Assembly: GCA_024236295.1 (NCBI GenBank)
Contig: JACKKT010000003.1
Span: forward strand, 62,001-126,000
Reading direction: 5' to 3'
Length of the DNA stretch: 64,000 nt
From: Kordiimonadaceae bacterium
Lineage (GTDB): Bacteria; Pseudomonadota; Alphaproteobacteria; Sphingomonadales; Emcibacteraceae
Shown here: piece by piece, positions 57,954-64,000 of the stretch
How the letters are laid out: each line of letters opens with the position of its first letter
How positions within the stretch are numbered: position 1 is the stretch's first letter
The notes under the pieces: model-generated
The model's input: only the letters and a program-made list of their open reading frames with translations
Told to the model about the DNA's origin: nothing
Databases searched by the model: none
Translations under genes and position numbers: made by a program

Positions 57954-58472
57954 ATGATGGAAAAAATCGTATTCCTTTGGAACTATGCACTAAATAACAT
58001 TGTTGAGCTTTCACTTTTCGCGTCCGTCTTTATGCTGAGCGGCGCTTACGGTTTTGAATATATCGGCGGACTATATCCTTGTGATCTCTGCTGGCCGCAA
58101 CGCTATGCCCATATGGCGGTTATTATCTTTGCCGGTTTTGTCCTTTATCTTAAAAAGCAGAATAATATAAAATGGCTGCGTTTTAAACTTATGACCCTTT
58201 TTTCCTATTTGGTCAGTGTCGGGTACTCTGGTTATCACGCAGGCGTTGAGCAGAAATGGTGGGAAGGACCTGAAAGCTGTACTATAACAACAGGTGGGGA
58301 CGCCATGTCTGCTGCTGATTTCTTCAATCAGCTTCAGGCGGCACCGCTGATCCGCTGTGATGATATTCCATGGGATTTGTTCGGTATTTCCATGGCCGGG
58401 TATAATTTTCTTATATCATCTATCCTGACAATTATGTTGGTGATCAGTGTCAGAAGGGATTTTCAGAAATGA
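57954..58472 (+). CDS. dsbB: Disulfide bond formation protein DsbB
   Basis: A 172-residue protein with four transmembrane helices. The first redox pair is in YPCDLCWPQRYAH (CxxC) and the second in SCTITTGGDA...LIRCDDIPWD. DsbB reoxidises DsbA using ubiquinone. The C-terminal WDLFGISMAGYNFLISS is conserved. It starts 3 bp after the YqaA gene and overlaps coq7 by 4 bp; pairing with a ubiquinone biosynthesis gene is functionally apt, since quinone is its electron acceptor. Confidence 0.92.
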   Translation: MMEKIVFLWNYALNNIVELSLFASVFMLSGAYGFEYIGGLYPCDLCWPQRYAHMAVIIFAGFVLYLKKQNNIKWLRFKLMTLFSYLVSVGYSGYHAGVEQKWWEGPESCTITTGGDAMSAADFFNQLQAAPLIRCDDIPWDLFGISMAGYNFLISSILTIMLVISVRRDFQK

Positions 58473-59023
58473 ACAATTTGAAAAACAAGCCTGTTCCAAA
58501 ACCACTGAACAGAGAAGCCCTGCTTGACCGGATAATCCGCGTTGATCATGCCGGCGAATATGGCGCCGTACGCATTTACGAAGGACAGCTGGCCGTATTC
58601 GGCGACGACCATCCTATGTCTGACACCATAAAACACATGAAAGAACAGGAAGATGTGCATCTGGAAAGGTTTAACAAACTGATCCGGGACTATAATGCCC
58701 GTCCGACTTTGATTACACCATTATGGCATATGGCCGGTTTTGCTTTGGGGGCTGGTACTGCGCTGCTGGGAACAAAAGCGGCAATGGCGTGCACCGAAGC
58801 GGTCGAAGAAGTGATTGACAAGCATTATGCTGAACAGGTCGAAAGTCTAGATGAGGAAGACAGCGACCTTGCCGAAACACTTGAAAAATTCCGTCAGGAA
58901 GAGGTTGAACACAAGCAAATTGCCATTGATAACGGTTCTCAGGAAACGCCTGGACATGGCCTACTTTACGGTGCAATTAAACTTGGGGTAAAGGCCGTCA
59001 TAAAAGTCGCCGAACGAATTTAA
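58469..59023 (+). CDS. coq7: Demethoxyubiquinone hydroxylase Coq7
   Basis: A 184-residue di-iron enzyme with tandem ferritin-like halves. Ligand motifs are HAGEYGAVRIYEGQ, KEQEDVHLERF (ExxH), ACTEAVEEVIDKHY and RQEEVEHKQIA (ExxH). It hydroxylates demethoxyubiquinone in the penultimate ring modification of ubiquinone synthesis. Coq7 rather than UbiF is typical of alphaproteobacteria, which supports the taxonomic inference. The start overlaps the dsbB stop. Confidence 0.95.
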   Translation: MNNLKNKPVPKPLNREALLDRIIRVDHAGEYGAVRIYEGQLAVFGDDHPMSDTIKHMKEQEDVHLERFNKLIRDYNARPTLITPLWHMAGFALGAGTALLGTKAAMACTEAVEEVIDKHYAEQVESLDEEDSDLAETLEKFRQEEVEHKQIAIDNGSQETPGHGLLYGAIKLGVKAVIKVAERI

Positions 59024-59029
59024 GAGAAT

Positions 59030-59680
59030 TTAAAGTTTGGACAGAAATTCAAGGGCTTTCTGAAGACCGTCCGGACCAATAGAATGCGTAATACCAGGGG
59101 ATACATGGCAGTCAACTTGTATACCCACGTTCTGCAAAGCGATAAAAGCCTGATGCATCATTTCAACAGGCACCACATTATCCATATCACCGTGAATAAG
59201 CACCACAGGCGGTTTTGAGGTAATTTCATTTTTCCAGTTTTCCGGCAGCGTCATCGCCCCTGAAAAACCGATAATCCCGGCAATATCCGATTTTCGTCTG
59301 AGTCCCACATGAAGCGCCATCATAGTGCCTTGCGAAAAACCGACCAGAACCAAATCCTTGTTTTCCAGTCCGTATCTTTTAAGTTCCTGATCAATAAAAT
59401 GATCAAGGATTGGTGCCGCTTTCAATGTGCCGACCAGTCGTTCTTCACGGCTTAGCGTACTTAAGGCAAACCACTGATAACCGTTTGGGGCGCCGAAACA
59501 GAATTCCGGTGCATTGGGTGAAATATAAACGGCATTCGGCATTACGTGTCTTAAATGCGGGACCAGACCAATCAGATCATCCCCGTTCGAGCCATAGCCG
59601 TGGCATAAAATGACCAGTTTATCCGGTTTGCCGTTTTCTGGTTCTACTCTTGGGCCATTTAGCTCTGGTAATTCGCTCAT
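59030..59680 (-). CDS. Carboxylesterase/phospholipase-type alpha/beta hydrolase
   Basis: About 216 residues from the ATG at 59680 (MSELPELNGP); the open frame extends to 59761 but would then overlap the divergent gluQ start. The catalytic Ser lies in LVGFSQGTMMAL (GFSQG), Asp in HGDMDNVVP and His in GITHSIGPDG. It has the HGYGSNGDDLIGL oxyanion region typical of the Est/phospholipase-carboxylesterase family (PF02230). It is cytosolic. The natural substrate is unknown. Confidence 0.9.
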   Translation of the reverse strand: MSELPELNGPRVEPENGKPDKLVILCHGYGSNGDDLIGLVPHLRHVMPNAVYISPNAPEFCFGAPNGYQWFALSTLSREERLVGTLKAAPILDHFIDQELKRYGLENKDLVLVGFSQGTMMALHVGLRRKSDIAGIIGFSGAMTLPENWKNEITSKPPVVLIHGDMDNVVPVEMMHQAFIALQNVGIQVDCHVSPGITHSIGPDGLQKALEFLSKL

Positions 59681-59735
59681 TGTCACACTACTTTCTAAAA
59701 ATAAAATTGAATTCCGTTTTATAGTAAAGGTTTCA

Positions 59736-60608
59736 ATGACGCAAACTGATAAAATCATCACCCGATTTGCCCCAAGCCCAAGCGGCGAACTTCATCTTGG
59801 CCATGCCTATAGTGCCAGACTTAATTATGATTTTGCAAAAAAACATGGCGGACAGTTTATCCTGCGGATTGAGGATATTGATTTAGGGCGCTGCAATAAA
59901 GGTTATGAAGAACAAATTTATGAAGATCTTAAATGGTTAGGTCTTAAGTGGGAAACCCAAGTCAGACGGCAGTCAGACCATTTTGATGATTATCTGCTGG
60001 CTCTTAATAAACTTGATGATATGGGACTTTTATATCCCTGTTTCTGCACCAGAAAAGATATAAGGGCAGAGATAGAGGAAAGCAGCCGCGCCCCGCACCT
60101 AAAACCCGCATTCGGCCCGGAAGGGCTAATTTACCCGGGCATCTGTAAAAATTTAAGCTCTGATGAACGCGCACAAAAAATGGCTGATGGCATTCCACAT
60201 GCCATGCGCATTGATTTGGAAAAAGCGCTTTCCTTATTGGAAACTCCACTTTACTGGACTGATTTAACCAGAGGCACCCAAAAAGCTTGTCCGAAAATCC
60301 TTGGCGATGTGGTGCTGGCAAGAAAGGATTTTCCGACCAGTTATCACCTTTCAGTAGTCGTTGATGATCACATTCAGAAGATCAGTCACGTGATCCGCGG
60401 TGAAGATCTCTTTTATGCCAGTCATTTTCACAGACTTCTACAGCATCTGCTCAACCTGAATACACCACTCTATAATCATCATGCCTTGCTAAAATCAAAG
60501 GAAGGCACAAAATTTTCAAAACGGGAAAAATCAGTCACAATCAAGTCCATCAGGGAAAGCGGTGTGTGTCCTGAAGAAATTGATGGTCTCATTAAAAACT
60601 ATCTTTAA
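59736..60608 (+). CDS. gluQ: Glutamyl-Q tRNA(Asp) synthetase
   Basis: A 290-residue truncated glutamyl-tRNA synthetase without anticodon-binding domain, as in GluQRS. Motifs are TRFAPSPSGELHLGHAYSA (HIGH as H20-L-G-H23), zinc-ligand region YPCFCTRKD...YPGIC and KFSKREKS (KMSKS variant). The enzyme loads glutamate onto queuosine34 of tRNA(Asp). The ATG at 59736 has AAAGG upstream; a longer frame back to 59610 is non-coding. It is divergent from the carboxylesterase gene. Confidence 0.95.
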   Translation: MTQTDKIITRFAPSPSGELHLGHAYSARLNYDFAKKHGGQFILRIEDIDLGRCNKGYEEQIYEDLKWLGLKWETQVRRQSDHFDDYLLALNKLDDMGLLYPCFCTRKDIRAEIEESSRAPHLKPAFGPEGLIYPGICKNLSSDERAQKMADGIPHAMRIDLEKALSLLETPLYWTDLTRGTQKACPKILGDVVLARKDFPTSYHLSVVVDDHIQKISHVIRGEDLFYASHFHRLLQHLLNLNTPLYNHHALLKSKEGTKFSKREKSVTIKSIRESGVCPEEIDGLIKNYL

Positions 60609-61108
60609 TTTTGAGCGTCTCGTTTGGCTTTCTCATCAGCAATGATCTTTCCAACCTCACCACCAACTTCATTATAAACCAGAAAACTTAAAACATACTG
60701 GGCTACTTTCCACTCGCCGTTCACTTTCTCAAGCACGCCGGACCCACGAAAACGACCCCCATTCCTGTTTGAAATACTGGTTTCATCGAACCAAGCGACG
60801 GAGCCATCTTTTGAGAAAGATATTTTTTTATTTTCCGAATGATATGACCAACCCCCTTTTGCAAAACGCATTGCCACATATTCTGTAAATTCAGGCTTTA
60901 ACGGCCAGCGTTCCCATTCATCCGTACCAAGAAAAACGCCATCATCGGTAAAATGACCAAGGTAGCGGTCCTTATCTGCCTTTGCCGCAGCATCATGAAA
61001 ATCGTCAAGCACTGCAATAATTACTTTTTCCTCCGCCGGAAAACTTTGCGACAAAGCCGGTGAAGTCAATAACAACACCGCTAAAAAACCAAATAAAACA
61101 TTTCTCAT
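60605..61108 (-). CDS. Exported NTF2-like (SnoaL/DUF4440-type) protein
   Basis: About 167 residues from the ATG at 61108 (AGGAAACAA upstream), giving the signal peptide MRNVLFGFLAVLLLTSPALSQ; an ATG at 61255 would run through the alaX gene end. The NTF2-like fold is DDFHDAAAKADKDRYLGHFTDDGVFLGTDEWERWP, then VAWFDETSISNRNGGRFRGSGVLEKVNGEWKVAQYVLSF. Such proteins may be isomerases or ligand-binding domains. The stop overlaps the gluQ stop region in convergent orientation. The function is unknown. Confidence 0.85.
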   Translation of the reverse strand: MRNVLFGFLAVLLLTSPALSQSFPAEEKVIIAVLDDFHDAAAKADKDRYLGHFTDDGVFLGTDEWERWPLKPEFTEYVAMRFAKGGWSYHSENKKISFSKDGSVAWFDETSISNRNGGRFRGSGVLEKVNGEWKVAQYVLSFLVYNEVGGEVGKIIADEKAKRDAQN

Positions 61109-61118
61109 TTTTTGTTTC

Positions 61119-61832
61119 CTATTCCTCAAACACAATATTGACACGGCGATTATGTTTACCCTTATTTTCAATTTTTGAAACGGACAGCCGACCAATTTCA
61201 GATGTATTTTTAACATGTGTTCCCCCGCAAGGCTGAAGATCAACCGCATCCCCAACCTTCATCAGGCGAACCCGCCCCCCTTTTCGGGGCGGTTTAACAG
61301 ACATTGTGCGAACCAGATCAGGGTTTTCATCCATTTCCTCATCAGTAATCCAGAATGACGTTACTTCATGATTGCCGCTTTGAAAGTCGTTAAGCTTTTT
61401 GGTAATTTCTTCCTTATCAAGCGTCATATCGCCGATATCAAAATCAAGCCTGCTTTTATCAGCGCCAATCTGTCCACCGGTAACACCGCAGGGAACAGAT
61501 GCACACAGAAGGTGGAGCCCCGTATGCATTCGCATATGTAGATAGCGACGATCCCAGTCAATTTCTGCTTTGGCACTACTGCCCTCACGCGGCAATTCCT
61601 GCCCTTCAGCCGGGACATGGACAATTTCACCGCTATCCCGGTCATAAACCGTGGTGACAATTTTAACCTCACTATCCCCAATAATAAGCTTGCCACTATC
61701 ACCCGGCTGTCCGCCGCCTGTCGGGTAAAAAACCGTCCGGTCAAGGATAATACCGCCAAGGTCATTTATTTTTAAAACCTTTGCTTCACATGTTTTTAAA
61801 TAGGCGTCTTCGCGGAATAACTCTTCCGTCAT
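61119..61832 (-). CDS. Alanyl-tRNA editing protein AlaX-like
   Basis: A 237-residue stand-alone AlaRS editing domain. Zinc ligands are HMRMHTGLHLL (HxxxH) and DLQPCGGTHVKNTSEIG (CxxxH). VFYPTGGGQPGDSG is the conserved GGGQ region. The domain hydrolyses mischarged Ser- or Gly-tRNA(Ala) in the cytosol. It ends 10 bp before the NTF2-like gene, so the two may share a transcript with the upstream esterase gene. Confidence 0.93.
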   Translation of the reverse strand: MTEELFREDAYLKTCEAKVLKINDLGGIILDRTVFYPTGGGQPGDSGKLIIGDSEVKIVTTVYDRDSGEIVHVPAEGQELPREGSSAKAEIDWDRRYLHMRMHTGLHLLCASVPCGVTGGQIGADKSRLDFDIGDMTLDKEEITKKLNDFQSGNHEVTSFWITDEEMDENPDLVRTMSVKPPRKGGRVRLMKVGDAVDLQPCGGTHVKNTSEIGRLSVSKIENKGKHNRRVNIVFEE

Positions 61833-61846
61833 TTATTTTACTCTCC

Positions 61847-63565
61847 TTAATATCGCCAACTTGTCAGGTCCGCCCCTTCCGGTGCGCTCTCGGCAATTCT
61901 TTTTAAAATTTTATCCAGATACATGAAATTATAATTCAGACGACTGACTCCATTGGGATTAATCTGATCACCGTTCCAACAATGTTCGGCCCGATCGCCG
62001 TAATCAACCTCTCCTGCATAATAAGGCGACTTGGTTTTTTCAAGAAAGTCTTCAGTCAGGTAAACAGCATTATTCAAATAATAATTATCCATATCACCTA
62101 CATAAATATGAAGCTTGCCTTTTAATTTGGGCCCAAGCGTTTTCCAGTCCCGCTCCATTATATAACGAAGATCATAATTTTCCCGCCAATATTCAGCGAC
62201 GTCATGATTAATCTCTCCTGTCTTCTTATCCCAGAGCCGCACCGGATATCCGTCTTCACCCATAGGTGAATAAGTTGCCTCCCAGATATCATATTGGCCG
62301 CCGCTGCGGCTATTGCTTCCCAACACTGCTTCAAGCAGATTATCATCAACAATCCCGTAGCTGACATTACCGAGATAGTCACGGTGTCCGGGTCGAGGAA
62401 CTTTTTTATAATCCGCATCATAATAATAGGCGTTTTTATCCTTATAAATATTCAAAGGTGTATATGCCCTGAAATCAATCGGATCCGGACAAGCCGCAAA
62501 TGAACCGTTATATTCATCAGGATAAAAAACCTGTACGGCCAGAGCTTCCCAGCCGCCAGTTGATCCACCATATGTAAAGCGGGCCCAGCCTTCACCTATT
62601 CCCCTGAATTTCTTTTCAATATAGGGAATAAGTTCATAAGTGATCGCATCCCCGTATGGTCCCTGGCTTGCCGAATTAACCGCGTAGCTGTCATCGTAAT
62701 AAGGGGTAGGATGCTGAATTTCGATAATAATAAAGCGGGGGAAAGTTTCACTGATCCATTTCTTATAAAAATCATAGGCCGCCTGTGCCTGATAAATATT
62801 ATAGCCGTCCCAATCAAACCGGGCACTATATGTTGGCTTCATATTCGGGTCCGGCGGTGTTTCACTGAAGCCGCCAAAATCGGACGGGAAATGCCCATGA
62901 AAAATCATTAGCGGATATTTTGCTTCCGGATGTTTATCAAATCCTTCTGGAAGCAGTACATGAGCCCCCAGCTCAACATCCTCACCCCAGAATTCACTGA
63001 GCATTTTGCTCTTCATTTTTATATGTTTGATGTATTTTGTATCCTTGGGTGGCACAATCGGCGAAATCTTCTGATCCATTGTGATTTTTATATTCTGAAC
63101 GCCATTTTCCGAAATTGTTACTTTTTGAGGCTTACTATAAAAATTACCTGGCTTTCTGTTCCATTGCTGTCCCTCACCCCTATCCGGCGGCAGGGAAACC
63201 GTTTTTCCGTTAGCCAGATGAAAATCTTTATAACGGTTGATTACCGCCTGTACATAATAGTCTCCGGCCGGGACGTCACGCAAACTTTGAAATGGATAGC
63301 CATAAGTTTGATTATCCACTGTTATGGCTGTTCCCGGTTGCCAGTCCTTTACGTCCAGTCCAAAAATAATTTGGCCATTTGGTCCTGAATTAATCTGAAA
63401 ACGTGGTTCACTGCGATCATTGTTTGACAGCATTACCAGTAACCTTCCATCCTGCTTTTCTCCAAGAGAGGCCGGAAAATCAACGGAAATGGAAATATTA
63501 TCATTGGCTTGAGCCGAAGCAATCAACCCCAATGAAAACCATAAATAAAATAAATTTTTTCTCAT
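61847..63565 (-). CDS. Exported esterase-like alpha/beta hydrolase
   Basis: About 572 residues from the ATG at 63565 with GGGGAG upstream (an adjacent ATG lies at 63568), signal peptide MRKNLFYLWFSLGLIASAQA. The N-terminal 180 residues are beta-rich (VDFPASLGEKQDGRLLVMLSNND). The catalytic domain has MIFHGHFPSD, the nucleophile elbow YGGSTGGWEAL (Ser about 335), IIIEIQHPTPYYDD and a C-terminal DYGDRAEHCWNG with the likely His. It resembles the putative esterase family (PF00756, enterochelin-esterase fold). It is probably periplasmic or secreted. The substrate is unknown. Confidence 0.82.
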   Translation of the reverse strand: MRKNLFYLWFSLGLIASAQANDNISISVDFPASLGEKQDGRLLVMLSNNDRSEPRFQINSGPNGQIIFGLDVKDWQPGTAITVDNQTYGYPFQSLRDVPAGDYYVQAVINRYKDFHLANGKTVSLPPDRGEGQQWNRKPGNFYSKPQKVTISENGVQNIKITMDQKISPIVPPKDTKYIKHIKMKSKMLSEFWGEDVELGAHVLLPEGFDKHPEAKYPLMIFHGHFPSDFGGFSETPPDPNMKPTYSARFDWDGYNIYQAQAAYDFYKKWISETFPRFIIIEIQHPTPYYDDSYAVNSASQGPYGDAITYELIPYIEKKFRGIGEGWARFTYGGSTGGWEALAVQVFYPDEYNGSFAACPDPIDFRAYTPLNIYKDKNAYYYDADYKKVPRPGHRDYLGNVSYGIVDDNLLEAVLGSNSRSGGQYDIWEATYSPMGEDGYPVRLWDKKTGEINHDVAEYWRENYDLRYIMERDWKTLGPKLKGKLHIYVGDMDNYYLNNAVYLTEDFLEKTKSPYYAGEVDYGDRAEHCWNGDQINPNGVSRLNYNFMYLDKILKRIAESAPEGADLTSWRY

Positions 63566-63693
63566 CATGCTCCCCTTTAAATTGCTTAAAATTAATATTG
63601 CAGACTTTGACTTAAAAGACCACATCTAACCCCGATATGACTTTATTTATATTTAGTTTACGTGTAAATTAAATAATAGGTTGGAGAGGCATT

Positions 63694-64000
63694 ATGAAAA
63701 ATTTCCGCAATACGGCTTACGTTATTATCGCAGCAATCGCTGGATATATGCTGGCTATAAAAAATACCAATGAACAAAGATCAGAAATTTTTGCGAATAT
63801 ACTCACAAATGCAACATATATAGACCTTACACAAATTCTGGACACGAATATTCCCAATGGACCTGGACCGGAAGCCGCAAAAATCGAAACTTTGCTTAGT
63901 CATACTCCAGGTGAAGGTGTAATGAACGGTACGGGGTCAATTCATCGATACAGTTTTCCAGGTCAGTGGGGTACCCATGTTGATCCCCCAATTCATTTTA
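63694..64000 (+). CDS. Cyclase/kynurenine-formamidase-family protein, N-terminal part
   Basis: An open frame from the ATG at 63694 to the window end (102 codons); GGAGAG lies 6 bp before the start. The N-terminus has a membrane anchor or signal (AYVIIAAIAGYMLAI). It continues TYIDLTQILDTNIPNGPGPEA and GQWGTHVDPPIHF, the HxGTHxDxPxHF-like metal-binding motif of the cyclase family (PF04199). The first His of the motif is replaced by Q here (GQWGTHVD). The product is cut by the window edge, so length and remaining residues are unknown. Confidence 0.85.
   Translation, partial: MKNFRNTAYVIIAAIAGYMLAIKNTNEQRSEIFANILTNATYIDLTQILDTNIPNGPGPEAAKIETLLSHTPGEGVMNGTGSIHRYSFPGQWGTHVDPPIHF

Noticed and set aside
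59610..59735. The longer in-frame start of gluQ
   Set aside because: The extra 42 codons are antisense to the carboxylesterase gene and precede the conserved TRFAPSPSG start; a ribosome site supports 59736.

Overview
The window looks like a chromosomal stretch of a low-GC, Gram-negative proteobacterium, most likely an alphaproteobacterium. This is inferred from gene content: MlaA, EttA, DsbB, Coq7, GluQ, a stand-alone MnmC oxidase domain, a TonB-dependent receptor, the IorA/IorB pair and TusA/SufE. The species cannot be read from the sequence.

Left chromosomal part (1 to about 36,075). The window opens inside mlaA. It continues with a HdeD-like membrane protein, a TPR protein, the ribosomal ABC-F factor EttA, two tandem exported SAM-methyltransferase paralogues, an ICMT-like methyltransferase, an amidohydrolase lipoprotein and free-methionine-(R)-sulfoxide reductase. 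A YtrA-type GntR/ABC-2 operon follows, with a probable operator over its promoter. Next come a sulfur-handling operon (tusA, sufE, TSUP exporter), a PAS-GGDEF-EAL protein, an MnmC oxidase domain, a strikingly GC-rich acetyl-CoA synthetase gene, a TPR/transglutaminase lipoprotein and an ACMSD-like hydrolase with a PepSY protein. An omega-aminotransferase and a CoA-acylating semialdehyde dehydrogenase form a beta-alanine-type catabolic pair, followed by IorA/IorB. Last are a MarR-VOC-YciI operon, a LytS/LytTR two-component system bracketed by two exported beta-propeller proteins, and an HxlR regulator divergent from a TonB receptor and a DUF899 protein.

Genomic island (about 36,076 to 57,140). 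A tyrosine integrase lies next to tRNA-Leu(CAA). The last 17 bp of that tRNA are repeated 21 kb away at 36,076-36,092. Matching GTACCA-type motifs with 12-bp periodicity lie just inside both ends. Cargo is a CzcCBA/CusCBA-like heavy-metal RND efflux operon with a CDF-like transporter, an HNH-like protein, a serine resolvase, and a three-gene operon that matches the Detocs anti-phage two-component system (DtcA kinase, DtcB receiver, DtcC receiver fused to a nucleosidase). A regulatory module follows, with XRE, AlpA-like and three unrecognised proteins. A 16-bp palindrome, TTGCAAC-NN-GTTGCAA, recurs in this module, mostly just upstream of its genes and in a cluster of three next to the integrase gene.

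Right chromosomal part (57,124 to 64,000). This holds tRNA-Leu with its promoter, a YqaA/DsbB/Coq7 operon, a carboxylesterase, gluQ, an NTF2-like exported protein, an AlaX editing protein, an exported esterase and the start of a cyclase-family gene cut by the window end.

The most notable content is the complete tRNA-borne island that combines metal resistance with a Detocs-like defence operon, and the unexplained TTGCAAC palindrome family, which may be the operator set of an island-wide regulator.
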